The notes beneath the pieces are model-generated. The model had not been told where the DNA came from and did no database searches. It saw nothing but the letters and a program-made list of their open reading frames with translations. From Mesocentrotus franciscanus (lineage: Eukaryota; Echinodermata; Echinoidea; Camarodonta; Strongylocentrotidae), in assembly GCA_037976565.1 (NCBI GenBank), contig CP137685.1, positions 22,793,796 to 22,857,795 on the forward strand: DNA of 64,000 bases. The letters run 5' to 3'. The translations under genes were made by a program, and so were the position numbers. This document shows, in pieces, positions 20,522-30,139 of this stretch (its first letter is position 1; each line of letters starts with the position of its first letter).

Positions 20522-21237
20522 TATACTGGGGTTTCTTTTACAAATGAAAGTGTCAAACAAAATGAAGGAATTACAAAACAACTAGGCCTATATGGAAAAT
20601 TACCGAAGAACACGATCGAGAATTACGGAATTAAACTTAATGCATATATAAGGCCACACACACTCTCTCTCTCGCTTATATCCAGGCAGAAAATAATGTG
20701 TTTCACTTACCACCAGAATCGATTTCCAGATGTGCAAGAAATCCGAAGTATATCAAATAGACGATAATTATTTTCTTAAGCTACAGTTCTTCTAAAAGTC
20801 ATTTAAATTTTGCTGCTGAGTGCTGTGTCCTTTGTCGAGAATGGGTGATGTCCGCGTCTGTCCTGTCGGCCGTCGGTTGTCGAAATTACATCTAAATGGC
20901 TCAGAGCATCCTTCTGGTCCTCCGTCTGGCCGTCCGTCTGTCCTTCCGTCTGCTCGTCCGTCTATTGTAAGAGGCAGTTGAATCGTGTTCGGCTAATGAG
21001 CTGGAACCATCGGAGCTGGATTCTTCGCAGTTTGTGTTGTATTGTCAGGTCGTCACTGTCATGTCGAGGAGAATATATCATTCTCAAAAGTTCAGGAGCA
21101 TTGTTGAAGCAGTTTACATCATTTTGCTTGGCGATAACGGGTTTTCGGTTTCAGCCTCCAGAAATGTTCACTGTAGTTGCTGGTCCTCCTCACAATAAGT
21201 AGAAGGAATTATCTCACAAAAACCGGGTTCTCCACCA
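20522..21237. other. Gypsy 5' leader and primer-binding site
   Basis: About 0.7 kb between gag and the 5' LTR. It includes a primer-binding site that starts TGG directly next to the LTR (21237 downward) and a 'ccgtctg'-rich tract (20925-20965). No gene was seen. Confidence 0.65.
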
Positions 21238-21741
21238 TGTTGTGTTGGGATCGGATATGATGATCGTGAGACTTAAATGAAGCAACTCAATGCAAGTTTT
21301 ATATACAATTCAAAAGTGTTTATTATATTTATACAATGACATCGAGGTTACAGTTCGTATGTCTTGTCAGGTTGATGGTTCAAAATACAAGTCCTCTAGA
21401 TTAGGAAACTTTACAATCAGGAAAGTTTTGGGAGAGATACAGTGTTGGGATGGGTGACTTAAGATGCTTATGATTGGTCAATGGTAAGGGTTGCTATGGT
21501 ATTATGGGGAGTGGCAATGGAGAGGTGCAGGTGACTGGGGTTTGGGCCTGTGAGTCATAGTTCTTGGAATGTGGTTCGATCCTTGAAGCTATTACTCTGG
21601 GGTGGTCATTAGTGGTCCGTTGTTTATAATAAGAGTAATGGGGAATTTGTCTAGGAATAATGGGGTTCTGTTTTAGTTCATGGAAGGGTGAGGGGTGAAT
21701 GACTGGGAGGGAGATAGGAGTGGTACATGTATTACATAACA
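21238..21741 (-). repeat. 5' LTR of the Gypsy element
   Basis: This 504-bp copy of 13450-13953 is followed by the duplicated GTAT. It should hold the promoter of the element. Confidence 0.95.
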
Positions 21742-21771
21742 GTATTATAGCCATGAGATACTTTTATGAAT

Positions 21772-22506
21772 TTAAAAGGGTACCCAATCGGGAGAACGAG
21801 GACTATTTTCACGGTCTCTTTTTCTTTTAGATTTACTACTAGGGGGTTTAGAACGTGGAGTAAGTGACACACCCGGACTCGCTGTAGAACTGGTAGACTC
21901 TATCCCATGTTTCAACCTTTGGAGTTCGCTTCTTCTTTGGGGATTGCTCACGATCGTTTCGGGAAGGTTGATGTTGGCTAACCCATTGATAAAATGTTCA
22001 CTGCCACTCGGTGTGTAACCCCGTCGTTCTCTAAATAAATCGTAGACCAAGTCACACATATTCGTGCCCTTCATGCGTTGACCGTGAAGCACGAGTTCTC
22101 CGCTACCTGTCCACCCAATACCACCGTGTTGCTTCATTTTGTCTAGGAGCTGCGTAGCTCTTTTCACATACAGTTTCGGTACATGTTGTAAAATGTCACG
22201 TTCTACCGTATTCTCTTCTTTCAAAACGGGAGGTGTGTCCGATGTCGAAGTGGATGGTGAATGAGGGGCGTTTTTAAGTTCGATGGAGAGCGGTTGTTTC
22301 AGAGAATCCGTGGCGTGGAGATATTGCCGGAGGTACTGGGAATAGAGTTGTGCTTTACCGTGAAGATCGAGATCGTCTCGTTCAAGCACCGTCCTTATCT
22401 GTTCGTCCAACGTGTTGATCTGTTTCTCTTTCACCGTGGGTTGGGGAGTTTGCAAATTTCGTAAAGTTTCTTGCGGTACCAACACCATTTTTCTCGTGTT
22501 CTCCAT
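21772..22506 (-). CDS. Conserved Polinton protein with C-terminal WVPF, 244 aa
   Basis: The middle of the protein contains GIGWTGSGELVLHGQR and then a helix with DLVYDLFRERRG. This arrangement (W-x-x-x-GEL-x-x-x-G followed by DL-x-x-D-x-x-R) recurs in uncharacterised metazoan Polinton proteins. The C-terminus is Ser/Lys/Pro-rich and ends DWVPF. The role is unknown; an association with the virion or core is only a guess from its place in the late-type genes. The gene is the last of the minus block, 17 bases downstream of the small basic protein. The Gypsy element lies 30 bases beyond its stop, so its polyadenylation region may have been displaced. Confidence 0.7.
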   Translation of the reverse strand: MENTRKMVLVPQETLRNLQTPQPTVKEKQINTLDEQIRTVLERDDLDLHGKAQLYSQYLRQYLHATDSLKQPLSIELKNAPHSPSTSTSDTPPVLKEENTVERDILQHVPKLYVKRATQLLDKMKQHGGIGWTGSGELVLHGQRMKGTNMCDLVYDLFRERRGYTPSGSEHFINGLANINLPETIVSNPQRRSELQRLKHGIESTSSTASPGVSLTPRSKPPSSKSKRKRDRENSPRSPDWVPF

Positions 22507-22523
22507 CCGTCTTCAACTCTGTT

Positions 22524-22868
22524 CTATTTACCACCGGTGACAATGTTCGACAGTACACCCAAGACGGGGCCCACCAGCCTGGAAAGAAGAGGAATGAAGA
22601 AACCTCCTCGCTGCGTGATGATGCGTTTTCTTTCCTTTAGAGGTGTCTTTCGGTCCGCTAATTTACGGAGATGTCGTTTGTGTTTGCCCAGTGAACGTTT
22701 GTGAACGGATGAGAGTTTGATGTTTCCGCGAAGCACGTTGACGACACACTCGCAGATGGCATCGACGAGACCTCTGTCCGCAGTCTTGAGGAGTTGACTT
22801 CGATGTTTTGCTGAACAATGGGCCAAAGTCTTTAGAAGAACGGCATGTGTCCGTACGCGCCGAGACAT
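22524..22868 (-). CDS. Small basic Polinton protein with QRGG site and hydrophobic tail, 114 aa
   Basis: The N-terminal two-thirds are basic and helical (GLVDAICECVVNVLRG, then several KH/KR clusters). Near residue 92 the motif TQRGGF fits an adenain type I cleavage site. It is followed by a hydrophobic, possibly membrane-active segment (IPLLSRLVGPVLGVLSNIV). This organisation recurs in uncharacterised proteins of metazoan Polintons and recalls small adenovirus core or pVI-like precursors. The protease at 11494 is the likely processing enzyme. Function is inferred. Confidence 0.68.
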   Translation of the reverse strand: MSRRVRTHAVLLKTLAHCSAKHRSQLLKTADRGLVDAICECVVNVLRGNIKLSSVHKRSLGKHKRHLRKLADRKTPLKERKRIITQRGGFFIPLLSRLVGPVLGVLSNIVTGGK

Positions 22869-22907
22869 CGTTGTTAAACTAAATCACATAGACTGTTCGT
22901 TGATATT

Positions 22908-23549
22908 TTATACTTTTGAAACGTACGCGAATTGAGTCTCTCCGGGAAAAATATTCGTGCGAAGGCGAAAGTCCTCGGGTGTGTCGGGTTTGAGATCCAC
23001 AAACAAATAACCCCATTTACCTTTCGTAGCATCGTTATAAGCTTCTTGAAAAAATTTAGTGCGTCTCGGATACATTTGTTTTTCAAGACACGTTATTTGT
23101 AGTTTGTCCCTACAATTTTTAAAAAGACAATAATATTGTGTATTGAGGGAAATTGTCCTCGACTCTTTACCACGGTGGAACAAATTCTGAGTTATATAAA
23201 TGACACTAACGTTCCTATGGTGACAACCTTTCGTAAACAAAGCAGCTACCCTCTTGTCGTCGGCGGCAGCATCCATTAAATCGTCTATGACAAATAACAT
23301 TGGCCTCTCGGCCGATGTAAGATCATTAAAATCAACGGGTAAATTTTCATGAAATTCAATGTTTGGAATGGACGCACGCATTTCTGTATAACACGATTGA
23401 TATTCGCTGTAAAACCACACTATTTTCATCGGTGGTTTATCGATCATTTTTGAGGTATTTTCAAGGAGCCGTTTCACAAATAATGTTTTACCCGAAAAGC
23501 TCGGTCCCACCACCATACAAGAAAAACTGTGTTTCAAACGTGCGTCCAT
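22908..23549 (-). CDS. A32-like packaging ATPase (FtsK/HerA type), 213 aa
   Basis: The protein has Walker A GPSFSGKT (residues 15-22), Walker B MLFVIDDLMD (about 84-93), and a downstream YITQNLF that fits the sensor region of viral genome-packaging ATPases. I chose the ATG at 23549 because the frame extends upstream only from a non-ATG codon and because a TATA-like GGTATAATA at about 23591-23600 places transcription start near it. It would pump DNA into capsids. The frame is intact. Confidence 0.9.
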   Translation of the reverse strand: MDARLKHSFSCMVVGPSFSGKTLFVKRLLENTSKMIDKPPMKIVWFYSEYQSCYTEMRASIPNIEFHENLPVDFNDLTSAERPMLFVIDDLMDAAADDKRVAALFTKGCHHRNVSVIYITQNLFHRGKESRTISLNTQYYCLFKNCRDKLQITCLEKQMYPRRTKFFQEAYNDATKGKWGYLFVDLKPDTPEDFRLRTNIFPGETQFAYVSKV

Positions 23550-23792
23550 CCTTAACAATTCAATATAGAACACATAGATTATTATACCAGTAAGTGAGCG
23601 TAAAGTAAATTCTCTATCTAATGTTAGGAATAATGCAAGAGATGTGGGTAATAAGCCTTAAAATACCTGTACACTAAAACATAATTAAACCATACGTTCA
23701 TACTCTATTTACACAATCATGAATGCCTTACAGCAGTGTTATACCGCTAAAAGGTATATTAATTTCAATACATAACAAATAATAACGCGCCT

Positions 23793-24026
23793 TCAAAGTC
23801 CTCCGATAGAACTGATGTTCTCCGAGAGGTGTGTGCTATTTAAATAACTTGGAGATTCTGACATGTCTCCTCCTACCTCCTCCAATACTAACGATTCGAG
23901 AAAACAAGATACAATTAGAGTACATATAAAAAGAATGAAAATTAATACTTGGTAAACAGAGTTACCGCGTGTATGGAAGCGTTTAAACATATTTTGTACG
24001 TGCAAAACAAAACTACCGCTCTCCAT
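23793..24026 (-). CDS. Possible small membrane protein, 77 aa
   Basis: An ATG-started frame on the same strand as its neighbours fills most of the 560-base gap between ATPase and PolB. It has one strong hydrophobic segment (VLIFILFICTLIVSCFLESL, about residues 27-46) preceded by basic residues and followed by an acidic, Ser-rich tail. A single-pass type II or III membrane protein is plausible. There is no homology I can name. It could be a chance frame. Confidence 0.4.
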   Translation of the reverse strand: MESGSFVLHVQNMFKRFHTRGNSVYQVLIFILFICTLIVSCFLESLVLEEVGGDMSESPSYLNSTHLSENISSIGGL

Positions 24027-24112
24027 GATGATAACGAGAGTTATACGTCGTTATATGTTGTCAAGGCAAAAACTGACGGCGTACTGTTTTCAACTCTCAA
24101 AACATACGGTAT

Positions 24113-27100
24113 TCATACAACGTGTACTCTTTCAGGAATATCTATATGACCATACGGTAGGGTGTTTCCGTTTCCAAGACGGACTCTCTTCGTGAACACA
24201 ACTCTGTAATCTTTTTTGGAGTCTACGGTGTGGATGGTTTTAGCTTTACCATCTCTTACAATTCTTTTCTCCCTGATAGAGATAGCCTCTCCAGGCTCAC
24301 CGTGGATCAGTTGTTTGACTGTATCGTGATTAATCAACATGGAATTGGCGGCATTCAAAGTAAACCCTCTCACTTTGCATACGGTATTGCCTTTGCACGT
24401 GCGGTAACTGTAATTTTTAGGGCCCCCGCAAAGCCATGTTTGTATATATTCTTCATGGTTAGGATCTATCTCATTGGTGAGATCGCCCAGATAGTCACCG
24501 GTTTTGGGATCGTTGTGTTCGTGAGAAGAGTCCGTCTTGAAAACGACGCTATCCGTGTCCATGTACAATACCCTGTCACCTAGTTTCTCTAATACAGAGT
24601 ATAGTTTCAGACGCGCTAGCGCGGTCGTGAAACTTGCTATAATGATGTTCGTATTCAAATTCTGATCTACGAATCCCGCGTTCTGTGTGTAATGTAACTC
24701 TATGGAGTGTTCGTTATGAACGATCAAGTCTTTTACTTCTACCCCATCATCTCTGAAATATTTTAATAATTCGTCCGTGTTTTTTACAAACACCGTTTTC
24801 TTCAAGTTTTCCCTTTCGGCAAATTTACCCCATAGAACATTGAGATTGTTCTTAGCGATTGCCCTCAAGCCAGGATTTTTGGCTATCTTTGCGGGATCGA
24901 GTTGGATACCTTCGTGAGAGAAGTAATCTTCGATATATTTCTCGCGATCCTCGGGGGTTTTCACGTGTGCGGGGTAACCGGACGATTCTTGTTTGATACG
25001 CATGAACGCGTCGATGTATGACGCGAACAGCCCTCCCTTACGTGTGGTTTTGTCATATACGGTAAATCTGTCATAATGCCAAACTTCCGACATTTTAAGG
25101 TTAGTATACCCCAACTCTACAGCTTTTTTCAGTTCTTCGCTAACCCAAACGCCTTCCAACTCCCTCTCGCTTTCAGAATGGTTACATCGTTCTTGATTCA
25201 ACGTATCGGTACATGTTCGACATAGTGGGAACATGAGCTTACCATAGGATCTGTAAGGTAGTACGGGATGATAGAGGTCTTTAGGGGGCGTTATCTTACA
25301 TTTTACCAGACCGAAAATACTTTCGATGGATGGAAAGTGTGACAAAATAATCCTAGGGTGACCGATTGGATACTTTGAGAATTTGTTGATGTACGGATAT
25401 AAACTGGTGAAATCGTAGTACAAATTTTTTTCCCCGGGTTTGGCCTCGTAAAATAACGAACAACCATCGGTACGCCCCCCAAAAAACGAATGTCTAGGAT
25501 TGAGGGGTTGTTGAAACGTGTCTTTCAGATGACGGACATTTGCTAGTATTTCGGGTTTTTTCCTTTCGACTTTCCATTCATGACCCCATGTATGATGTAC
25601 GATGTATCCTGCCTTTTGTAGGAGGTCAATCCTACGTACCGTCTCCTTGTACAGATCCGCCATTTTCTTTCCTATTGTGAGGTTCGTTTGGTCCCCCTTG
25701 ACAAAACATGTTGGACATCCATGGTAAAAACATCCCAAAAATTCCCATACATGTTTTTCTTCCCCTACCTCCCCATAGCCGTCAACATATCTCCCATGTA
25801 CCATACGTTCTCCGCCGTTAAAGGCATGCTGTATATCAATACCCCTAGTGAGTGCTTCGTGGTGAAGCCATTCTCCAGCACTGATTGACTGTTTTTTAGA
25901 ACTGATGTAACCATCCTGAGGGATCAAACCAATTTTCTCGGGTTGGAGATAGTTAGTACGATACAGTAAGTTACAGGCGCTTGGGAGTGTGAGACATCTG
26001 AAAAAAGGGTCGATCCCCCGGGGATTGGTAGGCGTGGCCGTTAGTTTTATGAAATGCCCACGGAACACTTTGCAACTTTGATGTAGTATTTGTACATCGC
26101 TGATACAATACTCGCGCAACTCCTTCTTCAAATCAAAAACGTAATCCCCCTCTTTCAAGCGTTCATGCCATGCTGAAAAGGTTTCCCGATCGCTTTTCAT
26201 CATACTGTCAAAGCCATAGAACCTTTTGTCGGGTAGAGGGCCTACATAATCAGCATTATCGCGCTTGTTAAAGAAATGAGGGAAATACCCTTTCTTAAGT
26301 TCGTGTAATCCAAACGTTTTTGGAAGTTTAGAGAGGGCCATCTGGAAGAAGTTGAGCGAGTCTTTTATTTCGATATTAGGGTCTGAAGTTTTAAGTCTAA
26401 TTATCTTACCGCCATTTAAGATGACTTGGGGTGTAACCCCTACGGAAACTAGATGATTCAATAGAAAATACGTATCGTATGCCTTAGCATTATGAGCAAT
26501 GGCGATGGAACCGTGGTTTTCCTCGTTAAATAACCATGAAGCAAATTCACTCAAAGTGTCATCGCCTTCAAATGTAACTTGCCTACTATCAATGGGACCG
26601 CAACGAGGACAATCTTCGATAGGGCTGTCAGCGTCCATACAACAAGCGCATTCCCACGACGCATGTACAAAATTGGGTACATGTACCCCCGTTTCCTGAA
26701 CGCATTCAAAATCAAAAAATATATATTTTTTGACGGGGGGTTCTTTCATTTTACTCGTCTTTTCGGTGTTTTGTTTTTTTTGCCTGTAGTAGGGACTCTC
26801 TTTTGTCACCTTCATATAACATTTATGTACACGGCCATCTACATAGGTCCTACATGTTTTACAATAGGTGTCTGAACAATTATGGTTTTGGGGGTCACCA
26901 TCGAGCGCGTCTTTATCAAACACCCTTTCACAGCCCTTACATTTGAATTTACGTTGACACGCTGTTTGACCTTGAAACAATGTCACGGTATGGAGTTGGA
27001 AACAACGTTCCGTGAGGAACGTTATCCCACACTTATTACATTCTAGGGTAGACTTGTCACCATCGCGAAACTCACCGCGATCGCAAGTTGTCGACTGACA

Positions 27101-28666
27101 ATCTGAACACATATGACAGCATTCATGAAACCTTGGATCGCGGTAAGTTTCGTGACACTGATCACAGAGATACATGGCACACAGAAACGCTTCGGGATTC
27201 GTAATGACATTGTAATGGTTATTGGAGAGATACAAATATAGGGGTGTCCCCACCGTTGGCCCCGTATATATCAAGGCCTCGCTACGTCTTCCTCGATATA
27301 TCATTAGACGGTATTTTGGGGACAATACTCTCTGAAAAGCATCAAAATGTGTAGAGTCCACAGTACCAGGCTCTACCCCCGCTTCTTTGTGAAGTTCCCG
27401 CGCTTTTTTCAGCAATTGTTTGCGCGGAGGTTCTTTTTTATTTTTGGTCCATGTACTGTAACGGACGTCTTTTTCAGCGTGTAATTTTGCTATGACCACG
27501 GCCTTTGCAAAACATAAATTGTCTTTGCCAGGTGGAATCGTCACGATAGACCGTTTTTTCAGGGCGGCCATTTTTGCCTCTAACCCGTCAAACTTTCGGG
27601 CACGTCCGCCCGCGGGGTTTACAACATGATGTAGACGGATAGTGAAACCCATGTCTAAGAAAAAGTTCTGATTGCTGTTCAAGACCTCCTCTATGCGCGC
27701 TATTATTGCTCCAATATCAAAATCTCTCACCAGGGCCCATGGGAATGCTATGGGTATATTAAGCTGTTGTGAAACAAGGACGAGGCGTATATAATCACGG
27801 GGTTCCGTGTCTTTGAGAATCGTTTGTTTCAATTCTTCGAGGGATGTTTGAATATAGTCCAGAACTTTTTGGATGGAGGTGGAATTTTCAAGATTACTTT
27901 TGAAATCGTACCACACCTCGCGTACGCCAAATCTTTTGGAAATGCGTTGGTCTATGAATTCCCAATGGGGGGTCGAAGAAAGTTCAGGAGGGGTAGCAAA
28001 AAGTTCATCGAAAGAAGAGTCATAATTCTCCTTTTCAGACTCTGATAGAGTTTGACTTTTCCTTTCGGTATGTTTGGTTTTGGTTTTTCTTTTACCTCCT
28101 GATTTTTGAGCTGTAGTCGATTCTTTGGATGTAGACTTGGATACCTGTTCAAAGAATGTTTTTTTGTTTTTCCTAGCGGTGTCTACCTTTTCAGTCTCGT
28201 GTCCTTTTTTCCTCTTTTGTCCACCCACCTGGTGAGTAGGGGGATGTCGTGAATTAAACTCGTCGTCGTCGGACGAATAATAATTTACATGGGGTGGTGG
28301 GGGACAAGGCGCTACATAACTATTCCCTGGACCCTGGTAAACAGATGGACCTGAAACTTCACAAAGAGCGGGTACGTTATCTACATCTTGTACATTGACG
28401 GTATTACCCACATCTCTTGCATTATTCCTAACACTAGCTAGAGAATTTACTTCAAGCTCACTTACCTCCTTGGTGTTCACGTCATTTTGACGACCGGAAG
28501 AGGATGCTGCCCGCCGTACAAGGTCTTGCACACTGTGCACAGCTCTTTCAACGGTAGATTGCAGTTGCGTAGAGGCATGAGGATAGAAACTTGTAAAGAG
28601 ATGTCGTAAATTCTCACGAAAATCTCTGGAACGCTGTGATTGCGTATTCTGATCTTGCGAAGACAT
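24113..28666 (-). CDS. Protein-primed family-B DNA polymerase with OTU-like and zinc modules, about 1517 aa
   Basis: This is the Polinton replicase. Numbering uses an upstream in-frame ATG (28756) as residue 1. That ATG lies directly beside a TATA-like GATATAAGG (about 28769-28776), so I prefer residue 31 (28666). Residues 31-270 are disordered and basic. An OTU-like cysteine protease site follows: KDNLCFAKAV with C425, then SNNHYNVI with H514. Cys/His clusters fill 520-650. The 3'-5' exonuclease shows FDFE (682/684), NAKAYD (756-761) and YCISD (883-887). A WEFLGCFYHGCPTC endonuclease-like block lies near 1004-1017. The polymerase shows DFTSLYP (1115), KNNLNVLWG (1302) and YMDTDS (1398-1403). 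No frame break was seen. Confidence 0.93.
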   Translation of the reverse strand: MSSQDQNTQSQRSRDFRENLRHLFTSFYPHASTQLQSTVERAVHSVQDLVRRAASSSGRQNDVNTKEVSELEVNSLASVRNNARDVGNTVNVQDVDNVPALCEVSGPSVYQGPGNSYVAPCPPPPHVNYYSSDDDEFNSRHPPTHQVGGQKRKKGHETEKVDTARKNKKTFFEQVSKSTSKESTTAQKSGGKRKTKTKHTERKSQTLSESEKENYDSSFDELFATPPELSSTPHWEFIDQRISKRFGVREVWYDFKSNLENSTSIQKVLDYIQTSLEELKQTILKDTEPRDYIRLVLVSQQLNIPIAFPWALVRDFDIGAIIARIEEVLNSNQNFFLDMGFTIRLHHVVNPAGGRARKFDGLEAKMAALKKRSIVTIPPGKDNLCFAKAVVIAKLHAEKDVRYSTWTKNKKEPPRKQLLKKARELHKEAGVEPGTVDSTHFDAFQRVLSPKYRLMIYRGRRSEALIYTGPTVGTPLYLYLSNNHYNVITNPEAFLCAMYLCDQCHETYRDPRFHECCHMCSDCQSTTCDRGEFRDGDKSTLECNKCGITFLTERCFQLHTVTLFQGQTACQRKFKCKGCERVFDKDALDGDPQNHNCSDTYCKTCRTYVDGRVHKCYMKVTKESPYYRQKKQNTEKTSKMKEPPVKKYIFFDFECVQETGVHVPNFVHASWECACCMDADSPIEDCPRCGPIDSRQVTFEGDDTLSEFASWLFNEENHGSIAIAHNAKAYDTYFLLNHLVSVGVTPQVILNGGKIIRLKTSDPNIEIKDSLNFFQMALSKLPKTFGLHELKKGYFPHFFNKRDNADYVGPLPDKRFYGFDSMMKSDRETFSAWHERLKEGDYVFDLKKELREYCISDVQILHQSCKVFRGHFIKLTATPTNPRGIDPFFRCLTLPSACNLLYRTNYLQPEKIGLIPQDGYISSKKQSISAGEWLHHEALTRGIDIQHAFNGGERMVHGRYVDGYGEVGEEKHVWEFLGCFYHGCPTCFVKGDQTNLTIGKKMADLYKETVRRIDLLQKAGYIVHHTWGHEWKVERKKPEILANVRHLKDTFQQPLNPRHSFFGGRTDGCSLFYEAKPGEKNLYYDFTSLYPYINKFSKYPIGHPRIILSHFPSIESIFGLVKCKITPPKDLYHPVLPYRSYGKLMFPLCRTCTDTLNQERCNHSESERELEGVWVSEELKKAVELGYTNLKMSEVWHYDRFTVYDKTTRKGGLFASYIDAFMRIKQESSGYPAHVKTPEDREKYIEDYFSHEGIQLDPAKIAKNPGLRAIAKNNLNVLWGKFAERENLKKTVFVKNTDELLKYFRDDGVEVKDLIVHNEHSIELHYTQNAGFVDQNLNTNIIIASFTTALARLKLYSVLEKLGDRVLYMDTDSVVFKTDSSHEHNDPKTGDYLGDLTNEIDPNHEEYIQTWLCGGPKNYSYRTCKGNTVCKVRGFTLNAANSMLINHDTVKQLIHGEPGEAISIREKRIVRDGKAKTIHTVDSKKDYRVVFTKRVRLGNGNTLPYGHIDIPERVHVV

Positions 28667-28768
28667 AGTGATTAATACAAAAATATAACAGACTCTAAAA
28701 AGGAATGACAACTGGCTATAATACAGACGCCGTAAGACCCTGCCGTGAAGTGACATTCGGTGGACGGC

Positions 28769-28776
28769 ATTGCCTT
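28769..28776 (-). promoter_or_regulatory. TATA-like box of PolB
   Basis: GATATAAGG on the minus strand lies about 105 bases before the preferred ATG (28666). It is too close to the upstream ATG (28756) for that one to be in the mRNA. Confidence 0.45.
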
Positions 28777-28865
28777 ATATCAGGCCGAGGAAGACAAAAG
28801 ATGTTTAAACATGTCCATACATGAATGATCATATTGTAGAACGGTTTCCAAAAAAATTAAACCGT

Positions 28866-29633
28866 CTAGTCGAGGTCTGCCAAGTTCTCTTTCATTTCTT
28901 TCAGGCATTGTTTCGAAAATATTGCGCGGGAAAAGGGGTGTGTGTAGCGTTTGCCCGTTGCAAGGGGTCCGTCGATTAGTCCTTTCTGAAGTAAGATTAA
29001 CTCGAAATATCCACGGTGAATCTTGTCAACGTCCTCGACACAGTTGTCTAAAGTATTCCTCACTTCCATATAACGCGTTATAATTTCATCACGTAGAGAA
29101 TACAATTTGCTCCACGTTACAGTGTCCATCATCACGCCCGTAGAGGTCATCCTCATAATATTTCTTTCATTGTTAGTATGAATGTACTCTCTCAGATTCA
29201 TGAATACATTTCCGTTGATTTTACCCACTTTTACATAGAGGGACGCTTTTCTATATTTTGTTAAAAAATTCCTAGGGGTCTTGCTTATTGGGAAGCTAGC
29301 GCACCAACCGTTAGGGGGTCCTGTTATAGCACCAATTACTTTGTCGTTGATTCGATCCAGACGTCCCAAGAAAGATTCGAATGAACTTTCTTCTATAAAC
29401 AACGATGACCCTCCATGTACAATGCTATCCCCTATTCTGTTAAACTGTCTAAAATGGGCGAACAATGCGCCACGAAATAAAAGAATAGCAAATACTTTCA
29501 TTCCCCTGTCTTCCGAAAGAACGGTACGGTATATCTCCTGGGGGACATCTCCATGTCGATAAAACCTTGACGATATTCCCATTCCATCCTTGAGAATTTC
29601 ATTTTTACGGGTGTTGTCGCTGGTGGTAGCCAT
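28866..29633 (-). CDS. Polinton protein with PC4-like domain, 255 aa
   Basis: I place the start at 29633 (MATTSDN...). An upstream in-frame ATG at 29702 directly abuts a TATA box (GTATAAAT, 29702-29709) and would precede transcription start. About residues 130-185 (KASLYVKVGKINGNVFMNLR, then a TSTGVMMDTVTWSKL stretch) match the layout of the PC4/p15 single-stranded DNA-binding fold, which is also found in the gene at 30140. The N-terminal half has no family I recognise. A role in replication or transcription beside PolB is inferred. Confidence 0.6.
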   Translation of the reverse strand: MATTSDNTRKNEILKDGMGISSRFYRHGDVPQEIYRTVLSEDRGMKVFAILLFRGALFAHFRQFNRIGDSIVHGGSSLFIEESSFESFLGRLDRINDKVIGAITGPPNGWCASFPISKTPRNFLTKYRKASLYVKVGKINGNVFMNLREYIHTNNERNIMRMTSTGVMMDTVTWSKLYSLRDEIITRYMEVRNTLDNCVEDVDKIHRGYFELILLQKGLIDGPLATGKRYTHPFSRAIFSKQCLKEMKENLADLD

Positions 29634-29701
29634 GATGCTTTGAGGAATATTCTCGTTTTGTTGATGTGTGTAAATGTAAAGGCCTCTCTTAAGATATCTC
29701 A

Positions 29702-29709
29702 TATTTATA
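29702..29709 (-). promoter_or_regulatory. TATA box of the PC4-like gene at 28866
   Basis: GTATAAAT lies on the minus strand about 70 bases before the ATG at 29633. This decides against the upstream ATG at 29702. Confidence 0.5.
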
Positions 29710-29718
29710 CAGGGGGTA

Positions 29719-30139
29719 TTAGCTTTTCAACATCCATCGGTGTAGACACCGAAAGTTTAACATGGATGAGTTCACCGTCTCACCATTAATACGACTAGAC
29801 TCCATGTGTATAGGTGCTACCCGTTTATCCCTGACATCCAAATTCATCTTCACGTTGCTTTTTGTTCTCGTTGTATGTTCTTTAATCAGACCGTCTAAGA
29901 TATAAAGGGTAGCAATTCGTTTTTTTTTCATTCTTGTTATACAGACGTTGATCAGACCGTCTATGGTATAACGGTATAATTTATCCTCGATTTCTTTCAA
30001 GGTGTAATTGCTATCTGTAACAGTGAGATGATTACTGAAATGTTTAACAGGTTGTTCTCCTCGGACTTCTGAAATGTTTAACAAACTGTTCTCCCTTGTC
30101 TCTTTCAAAGAGTAATTGCTAATTGTTATAGCGAGATGA
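29719..30139. repeat. Degenerate tandem repeats derived from the PC4 gene tail
   Basis: Units carrying 'gtttaacaggttgttctcctcg', 'gagatgattactga' and 'tcagaccgtctaagata' recur here. The first matches the last codons of the adjacent PC4 gene (GEQLVKK). A 146-codon frame crosses the block, but its first ATG is far inside and it encodes the repeats themselves (RGEQPVKHFSNHL). I treat this as 3' UTR duplication, not a gene. Confidence 0.55.

Larger units (their letters stand above)
13450..21741 (-). mobile_element. Ty3/Gypsy-type LTR retrotransposon nested in the Polinton
   Basis: The element has two 504-bp LTRs that differ only by two single-base indels as far as I can see, starts TG and ends CA, and is flanked by GTAT (13446-13449 and 21742-21745). 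It reads on the minus strand with gag, then protease, RT, RNase H and integrase. A primer-binding site beginning TGGTGGAGAACCCGG lies directly inside the 5' LTR (21237 downward), and a purine tract GAAAGGGGA precedes the 3' LTR (13962-13954). No env-like gene was found. LTR identity indicates a recent insertion. Confidence 0.95.

Noticed and set aside
24113..28756. Upstream ATG (28756) as PolB start
   Set aside because: It lies too close to a TATA-like box, and the extra 30 residues are hydrophobic and unlike the polar N-terminus that follows.
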